Assembly: GCA_040220415.1 (NCBI GenBank)
Contig: JAVJUV010000092.1
Span: 1-64,000 of the forward strand
Length of the DNA: 64,000 bases
Reading direction: 5' to 3'
DNA from: JAVJUV01 sp040220415
Lineage (GTDB): Bacteria; Pseudomonadota; Alphaproteobacteria; Rhodobacterales; Rhodobacteraceae
Shown here: positions 52,274-60,931 of the stretch, piece after piece
How the letters are laid out: each line of letters starts with the position of its first letter
Position numbering within the stretch: the stretch's first letter is position 1
Made by a program: the position numbers and the translations under genes
The notes under the pieces: model-generated
Told to the model about the DNA's origin: nothing
Databases searched by the model: none
What the model saw: the letters and a program-made list of their open reading frames with translations, nothing else

Positions 52274-52936
52274 ATGGACCGCGAAGAAGAGTTGCTGCGC
52301 GCCGAGATCGTGGCGTGTTGCCGGGAGATGAACGCATCGGGCATCAACCAGGGCACGTCGGGCAACATCTCGGCCCGGTATGGCGAGACGATGCTGATCA
52401 CGCCCTCTGCCACGCCCTATGACCGGATGACCCCCGACATGATCGTGTCGATGCCGTTCGGCGCCGAGCCGGGCGCATGGGATGGGCCGCTGCGGCCTTC
52501 TACCGAGTGGCGTTTTCATTTCGATATCCTGACGCGGCGCCCGGAAATCAACGCGGTGGTCCATGCGCATCCGATCCATGCCACCGCCCTTGCCATGACC
52601 CGGCGCGAGATCCCGGCCTGTCACTACATGGTGGCCGCTTTCGGCGGAAACTCGGTGCGCTGCGCGGGCTATGCCAGGTTCGGGACGGCGGAATTGTCGG
52701 CGCTGGCGCTGGAGGCGCTGGAGGACAGGACCGCCTGCCTCATGGCCAATCACGGCATGATCGCCCTGGGAGAAACGCTGGAAAAGGCGATGTGGCGTGC
52801 CGTGGAACTGGAAACGCTGGCGCGGCAATACTGCGTGTCCCTGTCGATCGGCGGCCCGGTGCTGCTGGGCGACAAGGACATCGACGAGACCAAGGCCGCC
52901 TTTGGCAGTTACGGGCTTCGGGACCTGGACGACTGA
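52274..52936 (+). CDS. Class II aldolase/adducin-family protein (fuculose-phosphate aldolase-like)
   Basis: A 220-residue zinc-dependent aldolase-like protein. GINQGTSGNISAR and PSATPYDRM bind phosphate in L-fuculose-1-phosphate aldolase; the catalytic Glu is in PSTEWRFHF, and zinc His residues are in VVHAHPIHATAL and MANHGMIAL. All expected ligands are present. It follows the racemase gene by 80 bp on the same strand and might be transcribed with it. It could cleave or decarboxylate a product of the transported compound. Confidence 0.88.
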   Translation: MDREEELLRAEIVACCREMNASGINQGTSGNISARYGETMLITPSATPYDRMTPDMIVSMPFGAEPGAWDGPLRPSTEWRFHFDILTRRPEINAVVHAHPIHATALAMTRREIPACHYMVAAFGGNSVRCAGYARFGTAELSALALEALEDRTACLMANHGMIALGETLEKAMWRAVELETLARQYCVSLSIGGPVLLGDKDIDETKAAFGSYGLRDLDD

Positions 52937-52969
52937 GGGTCGCTGCCGGGGAATGCGGGCGGGGAACGA

Positions 52970-53863
52970 TCAGGCCCGAAACGGATCGAGGCTGTCGCGG
53001 AAGGCTTCGAGGAATTCCAGCGTGACCATCGCGGCGTGTTTGTGGACCGGGCGGACCAGCGCGAGATTGTGCGTCAGCGGCGCATCGAACGGACGCATGT
53101 TCAACCCCCTGTCACCGTAGCCTTTCGCGTCGAGGGCGCTGACCACCGAGACGCCCGTTCCGCGCAGGACCAGCTCGCAGGCCGCGGTGAACTGTCGGGT
53201 TTCGACCAGTGACAGCGGCTCGACGCCAGCCGCCCCGAGACAGTCGCGAAGATCGCGGTAGAAGACACTGTCGCGACGCGTGTGGATCAGTTCCTCGCCG
53301 GCCAGATCTCCTGGCCTGACCTTGTCGAACGACGCGAACCGGTGTCCTTCGGGGAAAATGCAGCAGGTCCGGATCGGGATGACCTCGCTCTCGGCGGCGG
53401 GGTGTCCGTCGAAACTGTCGGTGATGCCGCAATCGTACTGTTCGCCGATGATCCATTCGAGGATGCGTTCGGGCCGGTCAGGTTCGAGCGTGACGGTCAC
53501 GCCTTCGCGGTCGCGCAGGAAGTCGGTCAGCACCGCAGGCAGGTGGCTGGTGGCGAAACCCGGCAGGCAGGCGATGCGAAGATGACCGGCCTTGCGCTCT
53601 GTCAGGTTGAGGCCGACTTCCTCGATCAGCTCCATCGTCTCGATGACGCGGCGCACATCGGGCAGGACGAAACGTGCCTCTTGCGTCGGCATCAGACGGC
53701 CATCGCGACGGTCGAGAAGCTGAAACCCCATGCACTTTTCCAGATCCGCGAGAAGGCGGCTGACGGCGGGTTGCGTCACTCCGAGTTCCTGCGCGGCGCG
53801 CGTCATCGAACCATGCTGCGCAACCGCGTACAGCGCTTCCAGTTGGCGTAGTCGGAGTTTCAT
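52970..53863 (-). CDS. LysR-family transcriptional regulator
   Basis: A 297-residue LysR-type regulator. Residues 3-60 are the helix-turn-helix (LRQLEALYAVAQHGSMTRAAQELGVTQPAVSRLLADLEKCMG in parts), followed by a type II periplasmic-binding-fold sensor. It is divergent from the ugp-type operon, with a 218-bp AT-rich region between them, and probably activates that operon in response to a ligand. Confidence 0.92.
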   Translation of the reverse strand: MKLRLRQLEALYAVAQHGSMTRAAQELGVTQPAVSRLLADLEKCMGFQLLDRRDGRLMPTQEARFVLPDVRRVIETMELIEEVGLNLTERKAGHLRIACLPGFATSHLPAVLTDFLRDREGVTVTLEPDRPERILEWIIGEQYDCGITDSFDGHPAAESEVIPIRTCCIFPEGHRFASFDKVRPGDLAGEELIHTRRDSVFYRDLRDCLGAAGVEPLSLVETRQFTAACELVLRGTGVSVVSALDAKGYGDRGLNMRPFDAPLTHNLALVRPVHKHAAMVTLEFLEAFRDSLDPFRA

Positions 53864-53880
53864 TCATGCCGCCTTCATCT

Positions 53881-53897
53881 CATAACATGCCATTATG
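53881..53897. promoter_or_regulatory. Candidate LysR site (CATAA-N7-TTATG)
   Basis: A 17-mer with perfect 5-bp arms, 18 bp upstream of the LysR start. It matches the T-N11-A logic of LysR boxes and lies in an AT-rich divergent promoter (53864-54081). Confidence 0.5.
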
Positions 53898-54081
53898 TTT
53901 TTTATGCACAAAATATGTTCTTATTATAGTGAGAATCGGCTAAGCCTTTGGCACAATCGCCGGAAAACGGCTGTTCGCGGAAATATCGGGGGGAACGTCA
54001 TCAAACCTACAAGAAGACGTGGCTAGTTCCCGCCCATCAATGGCCCCGCTTGCCGGGCAAAAAACCACACGGAGGAAATAG

Positions 54082-55386
54082 ATGAAACGTATACCACTGG
54101 CGCTGGCGCTTAGCATGACGACCGCGCTGCCGGCGGCCGCGCAGACGGAAATCGAGTTCTGGCACGCCTTCACCGGACGTCTTGGCGAACTTGTCGCCGA
54201 GCAGGTCGAAACCTTCAACGGCAGCCAGAGCGACTATACCGTCGTGGCCACCCACAAGGGCAACTATTCGGAAACGCTGAACGCCGGTATCGCGGCGTTC
54301 CGTGCGGGCGAGCAGCCCGACATCCTGATGGTGTTCGAGGTCGGCACCGCCACGATGATGGCCGCCAAGGGCGCGGTGAAGCCGGTCTACGAGGTCATGG
54401 CAGAGGCCGGCGCCGAGTTCGACCAGTCGAAATACATCGGCGCCGTCGCGGGCTATTACACCTCGCCCGAGGGAGACATGCTGTCGCTGCCCTTCAACTC
54501 GTCGACCCCGGTTCTCTGGGTCAACCGCGACAAGCTGGAGGAAGCGGGCATCGATCCCGACACCGATCTTTCGACATGGGAGAACGTCGGTGCGGTTCTT
54601 GACCAGCTGAAGGAAGCCGGCGTCGATTGTCCGATGACGACGGCCTGGCAAAGCTGGATTCACCTGGAAAACCTGTCGGCCTATCACGACACGCCGTTCG
54701 CCACGAAGGACAACGGTTTCAGCGGGACGGACACCGAGCTGGTCTTCAACGGCCCGCTTCAGGTCGCGCATATCGGCGCGATGGGCGAATGGGCCCAGGA
54801 CGGCAAGTTCGTCTATGCCGGCCGCCGCAACGAAGGCGGCGCGAATTTCCGCGCCGGCGAATGCGCGCTGTTCACCGAATCCTCGGCCGGTTATGCCGGG
54901 ATCAAGGCCGAAGCGCAGTTCGACTTCGACGTACGCCCGCTGCCCTACTGGGAAAGCCAGGTCAGCGAGCCGCAGAACACCATCATCGGCGGCGCGTCGC
55001 TGTGGGTGATGGAAGGCCAAAGCGACGAGGAATACAAAGGCGTCGCGGCGTTCCTGAACTTCCTCTCGTCGCCCGAGATCCAGGCCAAGTGGCATCAGGA
55101 CACCGGGTATCTTCCGATTACCGAGGAAGCCGGCGACCTGACCCGCGAGCAGGGCTTTTACGAGGCCAATCCGGGCACCGACGTTGCGGTGAAGCAGATG
55201 ACCACGAACGAGCCTACGGCGAATTCCAAGGGCATCCGGCTGGGTTCCTTCGACCAGATCCGCGGCATCATCGACGAGGAGCTGGAAGCGGTCTGGTCAG
55301 GCGACAAGGACGCGCAGGCCGCTCTGGACAGCGCAGTGGAGCGCGGCAACGGCCTGCTCAGCCGGTTCGAGCAAGCCTCGCAGTAA
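54082..55386 (+). CDS. ugpB: Glycerol-3-phosphate-type ABC importer binding protein
   Basis: A 434-residue periplasmic binding protein with a Sec signal ending at AAAQ near residue 21. The mature N-terminus TEIEFWHAFTGRLGELVAEQVETFN is characteristic of UgpB, and NRDKLEEAGIDPD and GGASLWVM follow. UgpB binds sn-glycerol 3-phosphate and glycerophosphodiesters. The symbol is given by pattern and gene order; a different phosphorylated or polyol ligand cannot be ruled out. Confidence 0.88.
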   Translation: MKRIPLALALSMTTALPAAAQTEIEFWHAFTGRLGELVAEQVETFNGSQSDYTVVATHKGNYSETLNAGIAAFRAGEQPDILMVFEVGTATMMAAKGAVKPVYEVMAEAGAEFDQSKYIGAVAGYYTSPEGDMLSLPFNSSTPVLWVNRDKLEEAGIDPDTDLSTWENVGAVLDQLKEAGVDCPMTTAWQSWIHLENLSAYHDTPFATKDNGFSGTDTELVFNGPLQVAHIGAMGEWAQDGKFVYAGRRNEGGANFRAGECALFTESSAGYAGIKAEAQFDFDVRPLPYWESQVSEPQNTIIGGASLWVMEGQSDEEYKGVAAFLNFLSSPEIQAKWHQDTGYLPITEEAGDLTREQGFYEANPGTDVAVKQMTTNEPTANSKGIRLGSFDQIRGIIDEELEAVWSGDKDAQAALDSAVERGNGLLSRFEQASQ

Positions 55387-55395
55387 GCACGACAA

Positions 55396-55421
55396 GGCTG
55401 CCCCGGTCTACCGGGGCAGCC
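55396..55421 (+). repeat. GC-rich hairpin between ugpB and ugpA
   Basis: GGCTGCCCCGG (55396-55406) and CCGGGGCAGCC (55411-55421) form a perfect 11-bp stem with a TCTA loop, 9 bp past the ugpB stop. No T-run follows, so read-through to ugpA is expected. Confidence 0.78.
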
Positions 55422-55431
55422 GCATTCCCCC

Positions 55432-56313
55432 ATGGAAAAACGCGTCACCTTCAAGGGCATCTGGTTGCCGCTTCTGCTGGTTCTGCCGCAGATCGTGATT
55501 ACGGCCGTGTTCTTTTTCTACCCGGCCGGACAGGCGATCTGGCAGTCGCTGTTCATTCCCGATCCATTCGGGCTGTCGATGCAGTGGGTCGGTCTGGGAA
55601 ACTTCGAGTTCCTGCTATCGAACCGGTTCTACCGCGCGTCCTTCGTCACGACCGCGGTCTTTTCCATCCTCGTCACCGTGGTGTCGATGGGCGTGGCGCT
55701 TTACCTGGCGGTTCTGGCGGATCGTCTGATAAAGGGATCAGGGACTTACCGGACGCTTTTGATCTGGCCCTATGCCGTCGCTCCGGCCGTTGCGGGCGTT
55801 CTGTGGCTGTTCATGTTCAATACCCGCGTCGGAGTTGTGACGTGGTACCTGGGGCTGTTGGGTTATGACTGGAACCATGTCCTGAACGAGGGCGAGGCGA
55901 TGGGTCTTGTCGTCGTGGCCAGCGCCTGGGGGCGGATCAGCTATAACTTTCTGTTCTTCCTTGCCGGGCTTCAGGCGATCCCGAAGTCGGTGATCGAGGC
56001 CGCCGCCATCGACGGCGCGCATTTCTGGACCCGGTTCCGCACCATCGTCTTCCCGCTACTCTCGCCCACCACCTTCTTCCTGCTGGTCGTCAACATCATC
56101 TACGCCTTCTTCGAGACCTTCGGCGTCATCCACACGATCACCTCGGGCGGCCCGCAGCAGGCGACGACCATCCTGGTCTACAAGGTCTATTCCGACGGCT
56201 TCGTCGGCCAGGACCTGGGCTCGTCGGCGGCACAGTCGGTCATACTGCTTTTCATCGTCTCGCTTCTGACGGTGATCCAATTCAAATACATCGAACGCAG
56301 GGTGCACTACTGA
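55432..56313 (+). CDS. ugpA: Glycerol-3-phosphate-type importer permease UgpA
   Basis: A 293-residue permease: WLPLLLVLPQIVITAVFFFYPAGQAIWQSL at the start, six membrane segments, and the coupling loop VIEAAAIDGAHFWTRFRTIVFPLLSPT. The IHTITSGGPQQATTILVYKVY end is typical of UgpA. Its last base overlaps the ugpE start. Confidence 0.9.
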   Translation: MEKRVTFKGIWLPLLLVLPQIVITAVFFFYPAGQAIWQSLFIPDPFGLSMQWVGLGNFEFLLSNRFYRASFVTTAVFSILVTVVSMGVALYLAVLADRLIKGSGTYRTLLIWPYAVAPAVAGVLWLFMFNTRVGVVTWYLGLLGYDWNHVLNEGEAMGLVVVASAWGRISYNFLFFLAGLQAIPKSVIEAAAIDGAHFWTRFRTIVFPLLSPTTFFLLVVNIIYAFFETFGVIHTITSGGPQQATTILVYKVYSDGFVGQDLGSSAAQSVILLFIVSLLTVIQFKYIERRVHY

Positions 56314-57167
56314 TGGCCGAGCGGACGGGCATGGTCGAGAAACGCGGCGCGGGCCTCTGGCTGACGCATGTGGGGCTGATCATCGGCGTCGCCTTCATCT
56401 TCTTCCCGATATGGCTGGCCTTCGTCGCCTCGACCGTCAGCCAGCCCGAGATCGTCCGACCGCCCATGCCCCTGCTGCCGGGCGACCGGTTTTTCGAGAA
56501 CTATGCCAAGGCCTTGACCTCGGGTGTTAATGCGCCGGTGGCGATCATGCTGATGAACTCGTTCTTCATGGCGATGGGGATCGCGCTGGGAAAAATCGCG
56601 ATCAGCCTGCTGTCGGCCTTCGCCATCGTCTATTTCCGCTTTCCGGGCCGGAAGATCTTTTTCTGGCTCATCTTCCTGACGCTGATGCTGCCGGTCGAGG
56701 TTCGGATCGTGCCGACCTACGAGGTGATCGCGAATTTCGGGATGCTGAACAGCTATCAGGGCCTGATCCTGCCGCTGATCGCGTCGGCGACGGCGACCTT
56801 CCTGTTCCGGCAGTTCTTCATGACCGTCCCGGACGAGCTGGCCGAGGCCGCGCGCGTCGACGGTGCGGGGCCGATGCGGTTCTTCTTCGACATTCTGTTG
56901 CCGATGAGCAGGACGAACATCGCCGCGCTTTTCGTCATCCTGTTCATCTACGGGTGGAACCAGTATCTGTGGCCGCTGCTGATCACGACCGATCCCTCGA
57001 TGAATACCATCGTCATGGGCATCAAGCAGATGTTCCCGTCGGGTGACGACATCGCCGACTGGCCCGTCATCATGGCGACCTCGATCCTGGCGATGGTGCC
57101 GCCGGTCATCGTGGTGATCGGGATGCAGAGACTGTTTATCCGCGGACTGGTGGAAAGCGAGAAGTAA
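56313..57167 (+). CDS. ugpE: Glycerol-3-phosphate-type importer permease UgpE
   Basis: A 284-residue permease with six hydrophobic segments. The IFFWLIFLTLMLPVEVRIVPTYEV region and the coupling loop ELAEAARVDGAGPMRFFFDILLPMS match UgpE; PLLITTDPSMNTIVMGIKQMF fits as well. Stop and start of neighbouring genes overlap on both sides, so ugpA-E-C are translationally coupled. Confidence 0.9.
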   Translation: MAERTGMVEKRGAGLWLTHVGLIIGVAFIFFPIWLAFVASTVSQPEIVRPPMPLLPGDRFFENYAKALTSGVNAPVAIMLMNSFFMAMGIALGKIAISLLSAFAIVYFRFPGRKIFFWLIFLTLMLPVEVRIVPTYEVIANFGMLNSYQGLILPLIASATATFLFRQFFMTVPDELAEAARVDGAGPMRFFFDILLPMSRTNIAALFVILFIYGWNQYLWPLLITTDPSMNTIVMGIKQMFPSGDDIADWPVIMATSILAMVPPVIVVIGMQRLFIRGLVESEK

Positions 57168-58180
57168 TGGCAACGCTGAGCCTTGAGAACGTCAAGAAAT
57201 CCTTTGGCAAGACGGACGTGATCCACGGCGTCTCGATCGATGTCGAGGAAGGCGAATTCATCGTGATCGTCGGGCCGTCGGGATGCGGCAAGTCCACGCT
57301 TCTGCGCATGGTCGCGGGGCTGGAGACGGTGTCTTCCGGCGAGGTGCGGATCGATGGCCGGCGCGTGAACGACGAAGAGCCGATGGCGCGCGATATCGCC
57401 ATGGTGTTCCAGAACTATGCGCTTTACCCGCATATGTCGGTCTTCGACAACATGGCCTACGGGCTGAAGATCGCGAAGGTGCCGCGGCCCGAGATCGAGG
57501 AACGCGTGGCCACGGCCGCGAAGCTGCTGCAACTGGAGCCCTACCTGCAAAGGAAGCCGCGCGAGTTGTCCGGCGGCCAGCGCCAGCGCGTCGCGATGGG
57601 ACGGGCGATCGTCCGGAAACCCGCGGTATTCCTGTTCGACGAGCCGCTTTCGAACCTCGACGCCAAGCTGCGCGTTCAGATGCGGCTGGAGATAAAGGCG
57701 CTGCAGCGCGAACTGGGCGTTACCTCGCTGTACGTCACGCACGACCAGGTCGAGGCCATGACACTGGCGGACCGCATGGTCGTGATGAACGCCGGAGTGG
57801 CGGACCAGATCGGCGCGCCGCTTGAGGTCTACGCCAATCCGCAGACGTCGTTCGTTGCGGGTTTCATCGGTTCTCCGCCGACGAATTTCATCGATGCGTC
57901 GTTGCTGGGGGGTACGGAAGGCCAGATCGGGATCAGGCCGGAGCACGTGCGGATATCAGACAATGGCCGTATGCAGGCCAGCGTCGTCTATGCCGAGGCG
58001 CTGGGTGCCGAAACGCTGGTGCACCTGCGCGCAGGCGACGGAACGCAGGTGACGATCCGCCAGGAGGCGTCCCGCGCCATCCCCGTCGAGGGCGAGACAA
58101 AGGGTCTGGACTGGGACGAGGAAAACGTGATGCGCTTCGATGCGCATGGCCAGCGGATCCAGAGCGCCCGGCAATCCTGA
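57167..58180 (+). CDS. ugpC: Glycerol-3-phosphate-type importer ATPase UgpC
   Basis: A 337-residue ATPase of the MalK/UgpC group: Walker A GPSGCGKST, Q-loop VFQNYALYPHMSV, LSGGQRQRVAMGRAIVRKP, Walker B FLFDEPLSNLDAKLR, and a TOBE domain from about residue 240 (IGIRPEHVRI). It is the last gene of the ugp unit and is convergent with the cysteine synthase fusion gene. Confidence 0.92.
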   Translation: MATLSLENVKKSFGKTDVIHGVSIDVEEGEFIVIVGPSGCGKSTLLRMVAGLETVSSGEVRIDGRRVNDEEPMARDIAMVFQNYALYPHMSVFDNMAYGLKIAKVPRPEIEERVATAAKLLQLEPYLQRKPRELSGGQRQRVAMGRAIVRKPAVFLFDEPLSNLDAKLRVQMRLEIKALQRELGVTSLYVTHDQVEAMTLADRMVVMNAGVADQIGAPLEVYANPQTSFVAGFIGSPPTNFIDASLLGGTEGQIGIRPEHVRISDNGRMQASVVYAEALGAETLVHLRAGDGTQVTIRQEASRAIPVEGETKGLDWDEENVMRFDAHGQRIQSARQS

Positions 58181-58229
58181 GATCGTCGGGCACGCTGGTG
58201 CGTTGAGCCGCGTTGTGGGCCGGGTGGGG

Positions 58230-59744
58230 TCAATTCGCCTTGGCGAGCCAGCCCGGCAGGAAATCTCGTGCGCTTCGAACGGTGTTGCCGGCGAGGGTGA
58301 TCCCCCGGGCGGCCAGAAGCGGCGCCAGCCGGCCTTCGTCGAAGGCGGTCATGGTCTCGCTGGCGCCACCGATCAGCGTTCCGCCGACGAAGATCTGCGG
58401 GATCGTCGGCGCACCTGCGCGTTCCGCGAGCGCGGCCCTGACCTCGGCGGCGAATGCGCCGCCACCCGGGAAGCCGGGATCATCGAGATCGATCGAGCGG
58501 AACGCGATGCCGGAGGCATCGAACAGCTTTCGGACCGACCAGCAGAACTCGCACCAGGCCAGCGCGAAGAGGACGACGGGGTGCGCCGGATCGTTCACGG
58601 CGGCGTCGACGAAGGCCCGGGCTTCGTCTTTGGGTGCCGACCGGGCCGACGAAGGCGTTGCCGCCTGAGAGGGTGCGTCCGGTACGGAATCCGCCATGCG
58701 GCGTTCCTCGGCGGTCATGTCGTCGCCCAGATGCTCGAAGAGCGGCGTCGAGAGGTAGCGCTCGCCGGTATCGGGCAGCATGGCCAGGATTTTCGCCCCT
58801 TCGGGCGCGCGGCTGGCGATCTCGATCGCCGCGGCCAGCGTCGCGCCGCCGGTGATGCCGGCGAGGATGCCCTCGCGCGCCGCCAGATCCCGCGCCGTCG
58901 CCAGTGCCGCCGCACCCGAGACCGGCTGGAAGGCGTCGATGACGCCGCCATCCGCCGCCTCGGCCGCGATCGGAGAGATGAAGTCGGGCGACCAGCCCTG
59001 CATCGGGTGCGGACGGAAAGCGGGATGCGGTGCTGGCAGACCCTGCGTGTCCTGCCCCGGACGCATGCCCGAGGCCAGCATCTGCGCATTGTCCGGCTCG
59101 GCCACGATCACGCGGGTCGCGGGCGAGCGGGCCTTGAGAGCCCGCCCGACGCCCAGAAGCGTGCCCCCGGTGCCGTAGCCGCTGACGAAGACGTCCAGAC
59201 CGTCCGGCCCGAAGTCGGCGAGGATCTCGGCGGCGGTCGTCGCCTCGTGGACCGCGGCGTTGGCCGGCGCTGCGAACTGGTCGGCCAGGAACCAGCCATG
59301 CGCCGTGGCGAGCGCGCGGGCCTTGGCGAGCATCCCCGTGGCCTTGGCCGCCGCGGGCGTCAGCACAACCTGCGCACCGAGCATGCGCAGCAGCTTTCGC
59401 CTCTCGAGGCTGAAATTCTCGGCCATCACGATGACCAGCGGATAGCGTTTTTGCGCGCAGACCATCGCCAGCGCGATACCGGTGTTGCCGGATGTGGCCT
59501 CGACCACGGTCTGTCCGGGGCGGAGCCGCCCGTCACGCTCGGCCGTCTCGATGACGGCGAGCGCCATGCGGTCCTTGACCGACCCCATCGGGTTGAAGGA
59601 CTCGAGCTTGGCGTAGAGCGAGACGTGGCCGGGGCCGATGTTGTTAAGCCGAACGATGGGCGTGCGGCCCACCGTGGCCAGCACGGACGGGAACGGGCCG
59701 TCTGTCGGAACGGCGCGGGTTTCCGCGAGCGGTGCCAGTTGCAT
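58230..59744 (-). CDS. Cysteine synthase fused to a glutaredoxin domain
   Basis: A 504-residue fusion. Residues about 18-340 are a PLP-dependent O-acetylserine sulfhydrylase-type enzyme: PLP lysine Lys57 in NPMGSVKDR, SGNTG at 85-89, GYGTGGTLLGVG at 189-200 and GITGGATLAAA. An Ala/Ser/Pro linker (about 350-375) leads to a glutaredoxin-like domain at about 385-480 with CxxC (Cys398, Cys401 in AWCEFCWS), the cis-Pro TIPQIFVGG motif (447-455) and GGASET. A CysM-type enzyme using thiosulfate makes S-sulfocysteine, which glutaredoxin/glutathione reduces, so the fusion could couple both steps. It is the last gene of a leftward operon with redox and flavin genes. Confidence 0.9.
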   Translation of the reverse strand: MQLAPLAETRAVPTDGPFPSVLATVGRTPIVRLNNIGPGHVSLYAKLESFNPMGSVKDRMALAVIETAERDGRLRPGQTVVEATSGNTGIALAMVCAQKRYPLVIVMAENFSLERRKLLRMLGAQVVLTPAAAKATGMLAKARALATAHGWFLADQFAAPANAAVHEATTAAEILADFGPDGLDVFVSGYGTGGTLLGVGRALKARSPATRVIVAEPDNAQMLASGMRPGQDTQGLPAPHPAFRPHPMQGWSPDFISPIAAEAADGGVIDAFQPVSGAAALATARDLAAREGILAGITGGATLAAAIEIASRAPEGAKILAMLPDTGERYLSTPLFEHLGDDMTAEERRMADSVPDAPSQAATPSSARSAPKDEARAFVDAAVNDPAHPVVLFALAWCEFCWSVRKLFDASGIAFRSIDLDDPGFPGGGAFAAEVRAALAERAGAPTIPQIFVGGTLIGGASETMTAFDEGRLAPLLAARGITLAGNTVRSARDFLPGWLAKAN

Positions 59745-59758
59745 GGGATATCCTTTCG

Positions 59759-60916
59759 TCAGGCGGCGCGGCGGTGCGCGTCGAGTTCAATTGCCAGCGC
59801 CGCGCCCTCGGCCTTGATGAGCCGTGCGAGATCGAGGTGCATGGCCCGAACCTGGTCCAGCGACCAGTCGAGCGCGGCGATCCGGTGGGTGAGCGACAGC
59901 ATGGCGGGCGCGTGGGCGTCCCGCGCGGCCTGATAGGCTGCCGTTTTTCCGGGTCCGGCAATCGCGGCGGCGAGACGATGCGCGTCGAGCAAGGCGTCGG
60001 TGATGCCGTGCGCCGTGACCGGGTCCTTGAAGTACCCGGCATCGCCCACCAGCGCCCAGCCCTGCCCGGCGCAATTGCGGATATGTCCCGGCGCCCCGCC
60101 GTAGCGGCGAAGACGCGGGGCGGCGCGGCGGACGGCCCGGGCAACATCGACCTCCCAGCCCGCGATTCCGTCGGCAAGCGCCTGGAGCGGATCGGCGCCG
60201 AAGCGGGCGGCGGCGTCGGACTGGCGGCAGGACAGGAACACGCAGTGATCCCCGCCCGTCGTCGGGATCGCCCCGCCGGCGATGCCGGGGGCGAAATACC
60301 AGCGATAGCCCTCGTTCGGCACGCCGGGGACATAGCCGTAGATGGTGGCGCAGGCGGTTCCGGCCTGGGCCGTCACTTGCGCGCCCACGGCTTTGGCCAG
60401 GGCGGAAAGACGGCCATCGGCGCCTATGAGGATGTCGCTGGACACCTCGGCGGGGACACCCCAGCGGCTGCGCAGAACGGCACCCGTCACGCGCCCCGAG
60501 CCGTCACGGATGACGTCTTCGAAGGCGGTGCCGAGCTGAAACTCGGCACCGGCGGTCAGGGCGGCATCGCGGAGGGCCTTGTCGAGCAAGGTGCGGCGGG
60601 GAGCATACAGCCCCTCGGCGCGCCCGGCGGGCGCAATCGGCACTTCCACGGCCTGGTCGCCGTAGACGAAGCGCGTCTGCTGCACGGCGGGCGTCCCGCC
60701 CTCGGCGATGGCGGGCAGCACCCCCCAGGCATCGAGCAGCGTGATTGCGGGGCGCATCAGCGCGTGGGTGGAGATCGTGTCGCCGGGTGCCGGATCGCGG
60801 TCGACGAGAAGGACGCGGGCGCCCTGGCGGGCCAGGAGCATCGCCGTGGCAGCGCCGGCGCAGCGTGCGCCGACGATGACCGCGTCGTAGTGGGTATGCG
60901 AGAAGGTATGTGTCAT
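59759..60916 (-). CDS. NAD(P)/FAD-dependent oxidoreductase (PHBH/geranylgeranyl reductase fold)
   Basis: A 385-residue flavoprotein. The N-terminal dinucleotide fold is DAVIVGARCAGAATAMLLARQGARVLLVDRD (fragmentary form of GxGxxG with Ala in place of a Gly), DILIGADGRLS is the DG motif and GWALVGDAGYFKDPVTAHGITDALLDA the GD motif. These three are typical of flavoprotein hydroxylases and of geranylgeranyl-reductase-like enzymes. The substrate is unknown. It is cotranscribed with the cysteine synthase fusion gene (14 bp downstream) and follows the monooxygenase gene by 15 bp. Confidence 0.85.
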   Translation of the reverse strand: MTHTFSHTHYDAVIVGARCAGAATAMLLARQGARVLLVDRDPAPGDTISTHALMRPAITLLDAWGVLPAIAEGGTPAVQQTRFVYGDQAVEVPIAPAGRAEGLYAPRRTLLDKALRDAALTAGAEFQLGTAFEDVIRDGSGRVTGAVLRSRWGVPAEVSSDILIGADGRLSALAKAVGAQVTAQAGTACATIYGYVPGVPNEGYRWYFAPGIAGGAIPTTGGDHCVFLSCRQSDAAARFGADPLQALADGIAGWEVDVARAVRRAAPRLRRYGGAPGHIRNCAGQGWALVGDAGYFKDPVTAHGITDALLDAHRLAAAIAGPGKTAAYQAARDAHAPAMLSLTHRIAALDWSLDQVRAMHLDLARLIKAEGAALAIELDAHRRAA

Positions 60917-60931
60917 TTTCCGGTTCCCGGT

